DNA from: Methylocystis sp. IM3
GTDB lineage: Bacteria; Pseudomonadota; Alphaproteobacteria; Rhizobiales; Beijerinckiaceae
DNA length: 64,000 nucleotides
Reading direction: 5' to 3'
Assembly (NCBI RefSeq): GCF_038070105.1
Contig: NZ_JBBPBZ010000001.1
Span: 62,001-126,000 of the forward strand
In this document: positions 35,012 through 43,424 of the stretch, piece by piece
Position numbering within the stretch: position 1 is the stretch's first letter
Layout of the letters: the number at the start of each line of letters is the position of its first letter
Made by a program: the position numbers and the translations under genes
The notes under the pieces: generated by a model
What the model saw: only the letters and a program-made list of their open reading frames with translations
Told to the model about the DNA's origin: nothing
Database searches by the model: none

Positions 35012-35335
35012 TTATTTCTGTCGGCTGATACCCGTGACCAGGTAGCGACCTTTGTCGTCCCGCGTCACCGTGAATTTGACGGTCTGGCCCTTCTCCAAGC
35101 TCGAAAGATCGACGCCGGGCGCGACTTGGAAGGCCATCGTCATAGCAGGCATATCGATGCCTCCGGAAATTGGCCCATGGGCAATCATGAGCTTATGCTC
35201 GTCGGGGTCGACGCCTCGGATGACGCCTTCGGCCTTTCCGACTGGCGGTTCCTTATTCTGCGCGACCGCCCCCGACGCGAGGCCGACGGCCAGAGCGATC
35301 GAAGCAGTCAGTTGCCGACGTCTACTGGCTTTCAT
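35012..35335 (-). CDS. CusF-like periplasmic copper-binding protein
   Basis: A 107-residue exported protein. A basic N-terminus and hydrophobic stretch (ASIALAVGLASGAVAQ) form a signal peptide cleaved near AVAQ. The mature part, GKAEGVIRGVDPDEHKLMIAHGPISGGIDMPAMTMAFQVAPGVDLSSLEKGQTVKFTVTRDDKGRYLVTGI, is the CusF/YP_0442 OB fold, with ligands in HGPI and the M-PAMTM motif that bind Cu(I). It follows the csp1-like gene by 28 bp on the same strand, so both are likely co-expressed for copper handling. Confidence 0.88.
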   Translation of the reverse strand: MKASRRRQLTASIALAVGLASGAVAQNKEPPVGKAEGVIRGVDPDEHKLMIAHGPISGGIDMPAMTMAFQVAPGVDLSSLEKGQTVKFTVTRDDKGRYLVTGISRQK

Positions 35336-35363
35336 AAGCTTCTGCCCACTTTCGTCCGCTGGC

Positions 35364-35801
35364 TTAAACCTTACGGCACTCTTCGGCGCATTTCTGGCTG
35401 GCGTCGCCGCAGGCTTTGCATTCGACAACCTTGGGAAACTTGTCGCATTCCTTTTTGCAATCGTCGCAAACTTTCTCGACGGTCTTTGCGAGCGAGTGCG
35501 CGTGTGGTGAATTGACAGAGGTGAGCGCGGCAAGCGCCCCGCACGCGGCGACGAGCTGGTATGTCGCATTGGCGCAAGCGGCCATGCTCGTATCCTTCAT
35601 AGAGAACATGCCAAAACAATGCCTGAGGCAATCATTGCCCGTCGCCACGCAATCGATGCTGGTTTTTCCGAGGGCTTTGTAAAGCGGCGGGTGCATGTCT
35701 TCCATTCCACCGCCTTCGCCGGCAGCTTGGGCAAAAGCCTGTGAAGCTGAAGCAGCGGCGGCGACCCCGCCCATGGCGACGATAAATTCGCGGCGTTGCA
35801 T
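35364..35801 (-). CDS. Csp1-like four-helix copper storage protein, Tat-exported
   Basis: A 145-residue protein. It opens MQRREFIVAMGGVAAAASASQAFAQ, a twin-arginine signal peptide (RR at residues 3-4). The mature part has 12 cysteines lining a four-helix bundle: SIDCVATGNDCLRHCFGMF, SMAACANATYQLVAACGALAAL, VCDDCKKECDKFPKVVECKACGDASQKCAEECRK. Spacing and flanking residues match Csp1 of methanotrophs, which stores Cu(I) outside the cytosol for particulate methane monooxygenase. One cysteine appears replaced: the usual ACGEAC-xxC is ACGDASQKC here. It leads a two-gene unit with the CusF-like gene. Confidence 0.88.
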   Translation of the reverse strand: MQRREFIVAMGGVAAAASASQAFAQAAGEGGGMEDMHPPLYKALGKTSIDCVATGNDCLRHCFGMFSMKDTSMAACANATYQLVAACGALAALTSVNSPHAHSLAKTVEKVCDDCKKECDKFPKVVECKACGDASQKCAEECRKV

Positions 35802-36199
35802 GGCTTTCTCCTAGAATACGCACCAATCAACCGATCGCCCGCTCTCCGTTCGCTGTTCCCTGGGCTCGATTACATACCCGCCGCAGCTCCTTCTTGATTT
35901 GCGCTAATGCGAAGCGCCCGCTTGCGGCGATTTGATCACCTGGCCGACGCGTAACCGTCTGGAGAAAGGCCAGGAGTGGCTCTTTTGATTCTACGCACTG
36001 CCGCGCATTGCCGTAATTTCGGGCGGCGATTTGCCCGTAGAGTGTCGCCCGACCTAATCGCATAGCTCTCACCCGTTGCAGCTTCTCGTGCTTCGGCATC
36101 AGGTTCGGGAGTTGCCTCAGGAACTCTGGACATTCAGGCGTAATCGTCTCGTTTGGAAAGGCCAGCTCAGACGTTGCGTTAAAGCTCTGATGCGTGATC
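35802..36199. other. Gene-poor stretch next to broken genes
   Basis: A minus-strand open frame covers this region (to 36276, MAASMAYLLARMQLMM...), but beyond the first 15 residues it shows no family I recognise. It may be a decayed tail joined to the BI-1 remnant. No promoter for csp1 was identified with confidence. Confidence 0.35.
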
Positions 36200-36440
36200 G
36201 CCACGTGCGACCGCGAAGGCGCGGACATCATCAGCTGCATGCGGGCCAACAGATAGGCCATGGAAGCGGCCATTAGAACAGGCCCATCATCGCCGAGAAG
36301 GCTAGAAACAGGTTGCGAGCCATCGCTGCGGAAATGATGTGCGCCCGCGCGCCGATGAAGAAAACAAGAGCGAGCGGCGCATTTGCGCCGGTGAATTGGT
36401 AGGCTCCTTCGGGCTGAAAGTTGATGATCGATCCCCTTGT
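36200..36440 (-). pseudogene. Bax inhibitor-1/YccA-like membrane protein fragment
   Basis: On the minus strand, INFQPEGAYQFTGANAPLALVFFIGARAHIISAAMARNLFLAFSAMMGLF then, after a one-base shift past a stop at 36273, MAASMAYLLARMQ. The phrase 'SPLK/APLA-VF...R...SAA-AR-LF-AF-A-MGL' is typical of BI-1/YccA membrane proteins. Both ends are missing and there is a frameshift. The similarity is from memory and short. Confidence 0.45.
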
Positions 36441-36840
36441 CTGCGCTGACGGCGGCAATCCGGATCCAACACGGACCCAGGGCAAGAATGTTGCGCTTGC
36501 AAAGGAGCTCGAACTGGCGGATTGGCCCTATCCGCGCCATTTAGCCGGCCGCGAATATTCCATCGTCGTGCATGGCGATGTCGAGGGCGCAGAAACGCTC
36601 TGGCGGATGCTGTCAGACTGGCTTAGCTCGATGCATCTCGAGGCGGCGGGAGCCGTTGCTGAGCTCGATCGCTATATTGGCTATTGGAAGCCCTATGCGA
36701 CGAGCCACGAGGAACTCGACGCCGACACGGCCATCCAGGAAGAAGTGCGCCTTGCGGCGGATACATTGGCCGCCGCCGCCGCGTCTCGTAGAACAAGACC
36801 GCCGCCCGAAATCGCGACAACAGAGCCACGTCAGAAATAG
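36436..36840 (+). pseudogene. NADPH-dependent FMN reductase/flavodoxin-family protein, C-terminal fragment
   Basis: The frame reads CADGGNPDPTRTQGKNVALAKELELADWPYPRHLAGREYSIVVHGDVEGAETLWRMLSDWLSSMHLEAAGAVAELDRYIGYWKPYATSHEELDADTAIQEEVRLAA, the C-terminal half of a flavin reductase-like family that follows the GKN--A step. The N-terminal flavin-binding half is missing; upstream is the BI-1 remnant on the other strand, so a rearrangement cut the gene at about 36436. An ATG at 36421 could start a 139-residue product, but it would lack the phosphate-binding loop. Confidence 0.7.
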
Positions 36841-36903
36841 TGACCCGAGCGATCAGGTCGCTTCTGTCCCTGCAGGACTATCTTATTTGTCAATGCATTT
36901 CAA

Positions 36904-37824
36904 TCAAGCCTTCGGGGCGAATCCGTCGCTTAAGCGCCAGGTTTCGTCGCGCGTCCGCGCCAACTCTTGCAAGAGCCAAGCTCGCAAAGTCAAAAATCCT
37001 TCGCCCGTTTTTGACGAGAGTTCAATGACTTCAATATTTTGATTGACGCGGCGCGCGTTAACGAGACAGCGTTCCCGGTCAAATTCCACGTAGGGTGCGA
37101 GATCAATTTTGTTGATGATCATGAGGCGTGCGGCCTGAAACATCTGCGGGTATTTGAGCGGTTTGTCTTCGCCCTCTGTCACGGACAGGATGACGACTTT
37201 GCAACTTTCGCCTAGATCGAACAGCGCTGGACATACGAGGTTGCCAACATTCTCGATCATCACGATCGCACCCGTGGAAGGACGCAGCTCCATCAGTCCA
37301 CGCGCGATCATGTCAGCTTCCAGATGGCAGCCGGCGCCGGTGTTCACCTGAACCGTCGATGCCCCCGCCACACGCATGCGCTCTCCATCAACGGACGTCG
37401 CCTGATCGCCCTCAATCACAAACAGGGGCACCTCATCTTTCAGTTCGGCGATGGTGCGCTCGAGCAGAGTCGTTTTTCCGGCGCCCGGAGAACTCATGAT
37501 ATTCAAGGCCAGAATTTCGCGTCCCTGAAGCCAGACGCGGCTTTGCGCAGCGATGGCGTCATTCTTAGCCAGCAGGCGTCGCTGCAATGATAAGATTTGA
37601 CCCTGCTCGGCGCCCCCATGATGATGGCGATGATGATCGTCGTCATCTTCGCGAGTATGGCTATGCGTGGTCCCATCGGCGTGGATGTGCGTGTGATCAT
37701 CCAGAGAATGATCATGCGTATGCGCGTGTTCCTGAGTCTCCCCCTCGAGGTCCACCTGCTTTCCCGTCTGCATGTTGGTAATCTTCGCTTGCGCTTCGTC
37801 TCCGCAGCCACAGGTTTTGCACAT
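36904..37824 (-). CDS. hypB: Hydrogenase nickel incorporation GTPase HypB
   Basis: A 306-residue SIMIBI GTPase. The N-terminus MCKTCGCGD is the high-affinity nickel site (CxxCGC type). A His/Asp-rich stretch (about residues 33-72, HAHTHDHSLDDHTHIHADGTTHSH...DDDHHRHHHG) can store nickel. The G-domain has the P-loop SSPGAGKTTLLE, EGDQATSVDGERMR, the metal-site GAGCHLEADMI, IENVGNLVCPALFDLG and NKIDLAPYV. It delivers Ni with HypA to the large subunit. It is the last gene of the leftward hypF-SIS-hypD-hypE-hypB unit. Start chosen at MCKTC (37824) with AAGGGAG upstream. Confidence 0.96.
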   Translation of the reverse strand: MCKTCGCGDEAQAKITNMQTGKQVDLEGETQEHAHTHDHSLDDHTHIHADGTTHSHTREDDDDHHRHHHGGAEQGQILSLQRRLLAKNDAIAAQSRVWLQGREILALNIMSSPGAGKTTLLERTIAELKDEVPLFVIEGDQATSVDGERMRVAGASTVQVNTGAGCHLEADMIARGLMELRPSTGAIVMIENVGNLVCPALFDLGESCKVVILSVTEGEDKPLKYPQMFQAARLMIINKIDLAPYVEFDRERCLVNARRVNQNIEVIELSSKTGEGFLTLRAWLLQELARTRDETWRLSDGFAPKA

Positions 37825-37849
37825 ATTCGCTCCCTTACCTTCCAGGCGC

Positions 37850-38920
37850 TCAACAGATGCGAGGCAATTGTTCGCCGACAAGCATGTCGACGATCCGGCG
37901 CCCCCCAAGGCTCGTGCGCATCGTCACGCGTCCGCCTTCGCCCCCGGTGACGTGGCCGATTCGGCAGGCCTCACGCCCGAGAGCGTGCCCGCGCATCGCC
38001 GCGAGTGCGTCATCGGCCTGCGTCGCCGGCGCCACGGCGACAATTTTGCCCTCATTGGCCAGATAAAGTGGATCGAGCCCCAGGATCTCACAAAACGCCT
38101 TAACCTCCGCTCGAATGGGCGTCGCGTCCTCATCAATCTCGATCGCGACGGCCGACGCTTCGGCGATTTCATTCAACACAGTGGCGGCGCCGCCACGTGT
38201 CGCGTCGCGGATGAAGCGAACGTCCGGAGCCGCGTCCTGAAGCACTTCGATGAGACCGTGCAGGCAGGCGCAGTCGCTGGCGATCGGCGCCTCCAGCATC
38301 ATGTCGCCGCGGGCGCAAAGAATGGCGGCGCCGTGATCGCCGAGCATGCCGTTAACCAGGACGACGTCGCCGACCTGGGCCCGATCGACGCCGAGACGCG
38401 TGCCGGCACGGATGACGCCGACGCCAGTCGTCGTGAGGAAAAGCTTGTCGCAACATCCGCGTTGAACGACCTTCGTGTCGCCCGTGATGATTTTGACGCC
38501 CGCTTCGCGCGCGGTCGCGCTCATCGAATTGACAATCTGCCGAAGCTCGTCGATTGCGAGGCCTTCTTCAATGATCGCCGCGCATGAAAGGTAGAAGGGC
38601 CTTGCGCCGCCAACCGCAAGATCGTTGACCGTGCCGCATACGGAGAGCTTCCCGATGTCGCCGCCGGGAAAGACCAGCGGGTCGACGACGAAGCTGTCGG
38701 TGGTGAATGCGAGCCGATCGCCACGCGCGGCAATGTCAGCGAGCTCGATTCGCGCCTGGTCTTCGAGCGGGAGGCCGCTGCCATCGAAGGCGCGAATGAA
38801 AACGTCGTCGATCAAATCTTTCATCGCCTTGCCGCCGCCGCCATGCGCGAGCGTTACGCTGCGCACGAAGAGCTTTCCGAGCGCGCGAGCCGGCTTCACG
38901 ATGGGAGGGAGGGGATTCAT
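37850..38920 (-). CDS. hypE: Hydrogenase maturation protein HypE
   Basis: A 356-residue PurM-fold protein: SVTLAHGGGGKAMKDLIDDVFI at the N-terminus, LAFTTDSFVVDPLVFPGGDIGKL, AREAGVKIITGDTKVVQRG and the C-terminal tail QLPRIC with the terminal Cys that is carbamoylated by HypF and dehydrated to thiocyanate, the CN donor. The start at 38920 overlaps the hypD stop (ATGA). The frame is open a further 95 codons upstream but that part is a shadow of hypD. Confidence 0.96.
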   Translation of the reverse strand: MNPLPPIVKPARALGKLFVRSVTLAHGGGGKAMKDLIDDVFIRAFDGSGLPLEDQARIELADIAARGDRLAFTTDSFVVDPLVFPGGDIGKLSVCGTVNDLAVGGARPFYLSCAAIIEEGLAIDELRQIVNSMSATAREAGVKIITGDTKVVQRGCCDKLFLTTTGVGVIRAGTRLGVDRAQVGDVVLVNGMLGDHGAAILCARGDMMLEAPIASDCACLHGLIEVLQDAAPDVRFIRDATRGGAATVLNEIAEASAVAIEIDEDATPIRAEVKAFCEILGLDPLYLANEGKIVAVAPATQADDALAAMRGHALGREACRIGHVTGGEGGRVTMRTSLGGRRIVDMLVGEQLPRIC

Positions 38921-40044
38921 TCTGCCGCCTGTGGATGCTTGAGACCGGCATATTGGTAATAGGCGGCGCAAGCGCCCTCGGACGACACCATCAGCGCCCC
39001 GAGTGGCGTCTCGGGCGCGCAGGCGGAGCCGAAGACCTTGCATTGCCATGGTTTGATGACGCCCTTCAACACTTCGCCGCACTGGCAAGATTTTGGATCG
39101 GCGATCCGGACATTCGGCAGGGCGAATTTCCGTTCCGCGTCGAAACGCGCATATGCCTCCCGCAGCCTGACGCCGGAATGATCGATAGAACCGAGACCGC
39201 GCCACTCGAAGAATTCGCGCAGTTCGTATACGCGATTCACGGCGTTCAACGCTGCATCATTGCCCTGATCTGGGACGATGCGCCCATATTGATTCTCGAT
39301 CTCGCAACGACCCTCAGCGATCTGTTTCAGCAGCATCCAGATCGACTGCAGGATATCGAGCGGCTCAAACCCAGCGACTACCATCGGCTTCTTGTAAAAA
39401 CTGGAGATGAATGCGTACGGAGCCGTGCCAATAACCATCGACACGTGTCCCGGACCGAGAAATCCGTCGATTCTGAGATCCGGACTGTCGAGGATCGCCT
39501 TGATGGTCGGCACGATCGTAATATGATTGCAAAAGACGCTGAAGTTTTCCACGCCTTCACGCTCCGCCTGCAAGATCGTGAGCGCGGTCGACGGCATGGT
39601 CGTCTCAAAGCCAAGGCCAAAGAAGACGACCTGTCGATCAGGGTCCTTGCGCGCGATGGTCAGCGCGTCTAGCGGCGAATAGACCATGCGGACATCGGCG
39701 CCGTCGGCCTTCGCCTGCAGCAGGCTCTTCGTCGAGCCAGGCACACGCATCGCGTCGCCAAACGTGGTGAAGATCACGCCTTCGCCTTGCGCGATACTTA
39801 CGCAATCGTCAACGCGTCCCATTGGCAGGACGCAGACGGGACAGCCTGGGCCATGCACTAGTTCTATGCTTTTCGGCAGCATGCCTTCAAGGCCGTAGCG
39901 GAAGATTGAATGCGTATGCCCGCCGCAAACCTCCATAATGCGGATCGGTCGGTCATCTGGCCCGATAACGGCGACCAGACGCTCAATTTCCTTGACGAGC
40001 GCGCGCGCCTTGGCGCTATCGCGAAACTCTTCGACATATTTCAT
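38917..40044 (-). CDS. hypD: Hydrogenase maturation protein HypD
   Basis: A 375-residue scaffold for assembling Fe(CN)2CO. Conserved elements: RIMEVCGGHTHSIFRYGLEGMLP, HGPGCPVCVLPMG, FFGLGFETTMPSTA, NHITIVPTI and the 4Fe-4S cysteines in SCQCGEVLKGVIKPWQCKVFGSACAPETPLGALMVSSEGACAAYYQY. Length is normal. The start overlaps the preceding SIS-domain gene (ATGA at 40041-40044) and its stop overlaps hypE, so SIS-hypD-hypE are translationally coupled. Confidence 0.96.
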   Translation of the reverse strand: MKYVEEFRDSAKARALVKEIERLVAVIGPDDRPIRIMEVCGGHTHSIFRYGLEGMLPKSIELVHGPGCPVCVLPMGRVDDCVSIAQGEGVIFTTFGDAMRVPGSTKSLLQAKADGADVRMVYSPLDALTIARKDPDRQVVFFGLGFETTMPSTALTILQAEREGVENFSVFCNHITIVPTIKAILDSPDLRIDGFLGPGHVSMVIGTAPYAFISSFYKKPMVVAGFEPLDILQSIWMLLKQIAEGRCEIENQYGRIVPDQGNDAALNAVNRVYELREFFEWRGLGSIDHSGVRLREAYARFDAERKFALPNVRIADPKSCQCGEVLKGVIKPWQCKVFGSACAPETPLGALMVSSEGACAAYYQYAGLKHPQAAE

Positions 40045-40730
40045 GCCGAGGCTCCCTTCGTCGTTGCGGAGCCGCGATCGTCAGCGAGCAAAGTGTGAAC
40101 GAGATCCCAAAGGATATGGTAGCACGCCACGTGACATTCTTGGATGCGATGAATGGAAGACGACGGCACCACCAGGCAATGATCGACGAGACCGCTCGAT
40201 TTCATTTTGCCCCCGTCGCCGCCGGCGAGGCCGACCGTGACCATGCGCAGTTCTTTCGCCTTGGCGAAGGCCGCGTGGAGATTCGCCGCGTTGCCGCTGG
40301 TTGATACGCCGATCACGGCATCGCCGGCGCTGCCCTGCGCGATCAGTTGACGCAAAAAGACATGTTCGAAGCCGAGGTCGTTGCCAACCGCGGAAAGCAT
40401 GGCGAGATCGGCGACGAGATTGATCGCCGCGAGCGCGGGGCGCCCGGCGGTGATGGGATGCAGGAATTCCACTGCGATATGCGCGGCGTCGCAGCTCGAA
40501 CCGCCGTTGCCCATGGTGAATAGCCGGCCCCCGTGACGGTAGACGTCGGCAAGGCTTCTCGCGGCGGCGACGAGAACGCCGGCTTGGTCCTCGAAAGCCC
40601 TGGCGTTGATCTCGCGCGAGTCTCGAGCCTTTTCCGCCACGGCGGCAAGCAGGGCGGCGTCCAACGTCTCCGGCTGCGCCTCGCCATAGAGGAACGGATA
40701 AAGCTCCTTGAGATTGCTTTGGCTGGACAT
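40041..40730 (-). CDS. SIS-domain (phosphoheptose isomerase-like) protein in the hyp operon
   Basis: A 229-residue sugar isomerase-type protein: LADVYRHGGRLFTMGNGGSSCDAAHIAVEFLHPITAGRPALAAINLVADLAMLSAVGND, IAQGSAGDAVIGVSTSGNAANLHAAFAKAKELRMVTVGLAGGDGGKM and a C-terminal HCLVVPSSSIHRIQECHVACYHILWDLVH. These are the GmhA motifs (GNGGS and STSGN phosphosugar sites, C-terminal H--E). GmhA makes heptose-7-phosphates for lipopolysaccharide, but here the gene is coupled to hypD (ATGA) and lies 12 bp after hypF. SIS genes recur in actinobacterial-type hydrogenase loci, so a hydrogenase-linked role is suspected. Start at 40730 has GAGGAG upstream. Confidence 0.85.
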   Translation of the reverse strand: MSSQSNLKELYPFLYGEAQPETLDAALLAAVAEKARDSREINARAFEDQAGVLVAAARSLADVYRHGGRLFTMGNGGSSCDAAHIAVEFLHPITAGRPALAAINLVADLAMLSAVGNDLGFEHVFLRQLIAQGSAGDAVIGVSTSGNAANLHAAFAKAKELRMVTVGLAGGDGGKMKSSGLVDHCLVVPSSSIHRIQECHVACYHILWDLVHTLLADDRGSATTKGASA

Positions 40731-40741
40731 GCCGCCTCTCC

Positions 40742-43117
40742 TCAACCTTGCCGAATAAGCAGCGCCCCGCCGATCGCGGCTTGCCCGAGCGACAGGCCGC
40801 CGTCGTTCGTCGGAACTTGAGCGTGCGACAAGACGGCGAAGCCAGCAGCGCGAAGCCTGTGCACGGTTTCTTCGAACAAAATGCGGTTTTGAAAGCAGCC
40901 GCCGGAAAGCGCGACCGTGTCGAAGGATCGCGCGCCGTCTTCCCGCAGCCGCGCCGCCAGTTCCGCCACCGCTTCAGCCAGACCTTTGTGAAAGCGCGCC
41001 GCCATCAGGCCTGGCGCAACACCGTCGTAACAATCCTGAAGCGCCGCGCGCCACATCGGCGCTGGATCGATCTGAGCAAGTCCCGTCGCTGAGGAGACAA
41101 TCTCGAAGGCATAGCCTGAACCGGCTTCGCACATCGGGCCGCTGGTCACGGCCGCCTCGACCAACGCGCCGGCCTGTCCTTCATAGGCCTGCCGATCCCG
41201 GCACAAGCCGAGCAATGCGGCAAATGCGTCAAATAGTCGGCCGCATGAGGAGGCGAGCGGCGCATTGAGACCAAGGCTCATCATCGCGTCGAGCGTCGCG
41301 CGCGGTTTGGCGTCGAGGAAGTCGTAGACTTCGAGTTCGCGATAGTCGGCCGCAAACGCGCGCCAACCCATCGCCATCGCGATCTGCGCGTAAAGATTGC
41401 GCCACGGCTCGCGGGCCGCTTGTTCGCCGCCGGGCATCGGCGCCGGTTTGAGCGAACCCAGCCGCCGATAGTCGCGATAGTCGGCAAGGAGAAATTCGCC
41501 GCCCCAGATCTCGCAGTCGTCCCCCAGGCCAACGCCGTCGAGCACGATCCCGAGCACCGGCGACGCATCGAGCGGGTAGCCATTCTCGGCTAGGCAGGCT
41601 GCTACATGCGCATGATGATGCTGCGCTTCTATGAGCGGCAGATTCGCGCCGGTATAGATTTTCGCAAGCCTTGACGAAGCGTATTGGGGATGCCGATCGA
41701 CGACCAGCGCTTCCGGCGCATGCTCGAACAGCTTGGCGAAGAGCTTCTGATTTCTTTGATAATCGTCGAGGGTCGCCGCATCTTCAAGATCGCCCTGATG
41801 CTGCGAGAGGATTGCCTCACCCTTCTTGAGCAGACAGAAAGTCGCCTTCAGATGCCCGCCAAAGGCCAGCAAAGGCGGCGCCTGCCTGAATCCTGACGGC
41901 AAGCGGATCGGCGCCGGCGCAAAGCCGCGGGCGCGACGAAGCACGCGCGGCGCGCCGTCCATGACCCGAACCAACGAGTCATCGACACGAGTCGCGATTT
42001 GCCGATTGTGCGTCAGAACATGGCTGGCGATCGCTCCAAGCCGTCTCGGCGCCTCTGCATCGTCGACAACCTGCGGCTCGTCCGACCAATTGCCACTCGT
42101 CATGATCACCGGCCTGCTGACCGCTCGCATCAACAAAAGGTGCAATGGCGTCGTCGGCAGCATAAAGCCGAGCGTATTCAACCCCGGCGCAACAGTGCGC
42201 GGTAGACGGAGAGGGCCCTCAACTTCAAGTAAGACGATCGGCGCGGACGGACTGGAAAGCAGCTCCGCTTCTTCCTCGCTTAGGCGGCAATGGTTGCGAA
42301 CCATGGCCAGACCCTCGGCCATCAAGGCAAAAGGCTTTGCGTCCCGGCGCTTACGCTGGCGAAGGCGATTCACGGCAGTCTCATTGGTCGCGTCACAGGC
42401 AAGCTGATAACCGCCAAGGCCTTTTATTGCTAAGATCTCGCCCGCACGAATCAGCTGAGCGGCGGCCGCAAGCGCATCCTGTGCACCAACCCAATCGAGC
42501 GATCCGTTCTCCAGCCTGGCAAGAGACAGGCGCGGTCCGCAGACCGGGCATGCGATTGGCTGAGCATGGAAGCGACGATCGCCAGGATCTGCGTATTCCC
42601 GCGCGCACGCTTTGCACATGGCGAAAGGCGCCATGGTCGTCATAGTGCGGTCGTAAGGAACGCCGTAGACGATCGTTAGGCGCGGCCCGCAATGCGTGCA
42701 ATTGGTGAAGGCGTAGCGGTAGCGGCGCGACGAGGGGTCGGAGAGCTCATCGGCGCAGGCTGCGCAGATTGCCGCATCCGGCGCGATCTGCGTATCTGCG
42801 CCGCCACGAAGGCTTTCCGCAATACGAAACACCAGTGGCGGTTCGCCTTTGAAAGGACGAGTTTCAATTGCGTCGATCCGGCTGAGGGGCGGCGCCTCGC
42901 GGCGCAAGCGTGTTATGAAGGCCTCGATGTCGTTGCTAGCTCCGCCGACGATCACCACGACTCCCTCCGAGTCGTTATAGACTTCGCCTGCCAATCCGCA
43001 TTGCCGCGCTATTCGCCATACATTCGGCCTAAATCCGACGCCTTGCACGCATCCACGAACGCGGATCTCGACCGTTTCCCTTGGTCCTTTTTCAGCAGAA
43101 TCGAGGCGGATAGACAC
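40742..43117 (-). CDS. hypF: Carbamoyltransferase HypF
   Basis: A 791-residue multidomain enzyme. In order: acylphosphatase domain (VRGCVQGVGFRPNVWRIARQCGL, about 22-45); two zinc fingers (CAACADELSDPSSRRYRYAFTNCTHCGPRLTI; CKACAREYADPGDRRFHAQPIACPVCGPRLSL); YrdC-like domain (IRAGEILAIKGLGGYQLACDATNETAV); Kae1-like carbamoyltransferase domain (EAQHHHAHVAACLAENG, GIVLDGVGLGDDCEIWGGEFL, VALSGGCFQNRILFE). It makes the carbamoyl group for HypE from carbamoyl phosphate and ATP. First gene of the leftward hyp unit, divergent from the hydrogenase subunits. Confidence 0.96.
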   Translation of the reverse strand: MSIRLDSAEKGPRETVEIRVRGCVQGVGFRPNVWRIARQCGLAGEVYNDSEGVVVIVGGASNDIEAFITRLRREAPPLSRIDAIETRPFKGEPPLVFRIAESLRGGADTQIAPDAAICAACADELSDPSSRRYRYAFTNCTHCGPRLTIVYGVPYDRTMTTMAPFAMCKACAREYADPGDRRFHAQPIACPVCGPRLSLARLENGSLDWVGAQDALAAAAQLIRAGEILAIKGLGGYQLACDATNETAVNRLRQRKRRDAKPFALMAEGLAMVRNHCRLSEEEAELLSSPSAPIVLLEVEGPLRLPRTVAPGLNTLGFMLPTTPLHLLLMRAVSRPVIMTSGNWSDEPQVVDDAEAPRRLGAIASHVLTHNRQIATRVDDSLVRVMDGAPRVLRRARGFAPAPIRLPSGFRQAPPLLAFGGHLKATFCLLKKGEAILSQHQGDLEDAATLDDYQRNQKLFAKLFEHAPEALVVDRHPQYASSRLAKIYTGANLPLIEAQHHHAHVAACLAENGYPLDASPVLGIVLDGVGLGDDCEIWGGEFLLADYRDYRRLGSLKPAPMPGGEQAAREPWRNLYAQIAMAMGWRAFAADYRELEVYDFLDAKPRATLDAMMSLGLNAPLASSCGRLFDAFAALLGLCRDRQAYEGQAGALVEAAVTSGPMCEAGSGYAFEIVSSATGLAQIDPAPMWRAALQDCYDGVAPGLMAARFHKGLAEAVAELAARLREDGARSFDTVALSGGCFQNRILFEETVHRLRAAGFAVLSHAQVPTNDGGLSLGQAAIGGALLIRQG

Positions 43118-43424
43118 GAGCGAGGGTTCCCCCGAATTACGAACTTGTTGCTCGACCTCACATCAAAGTCGGAACAGTTTGCGCCGCAATCCAAAACTAT
43201 TGCTCGAATTTATCGGCTCAAGGCGAGCACCGCCGAAGAGTGAGGAGACGCTTTAGATTTTGCATGAAACCCGCAGCTTAGGGTGAATCGAGTTTATTCA
43301 TTTTTGTTAGAGAGTTGTGACTTGAGCCGCTAACAGCGATTTCCTCTATTCGCGTTTAGTTGGAACAAAGTTTCGTCAAGGGACGTTGGCCTGCCGGGAT
43401 ATTCTGACGCGAGAGGGCGCCATC
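43118..43424. promoter_or_regulatory. Divergent promoter region between hypF and the hydrogenase subunits
   Basis: A 307-bp gap with AT-richer DNA around 43255-43380 separates the two halves of the hydrogenase locus, so both promoters must lie here. I looked for a sigma-54 GG-N10-GC element and for clear -35/-10 pairs and found none I would defend. No gene is present. Confidence 0.5.

Noticed and set aside
43118..43424. Sigma-54 promoter for the hydrogenase
   Set aside because: The only GG...GC pairs do not have the required TGGCAC-N5-TTGC form.
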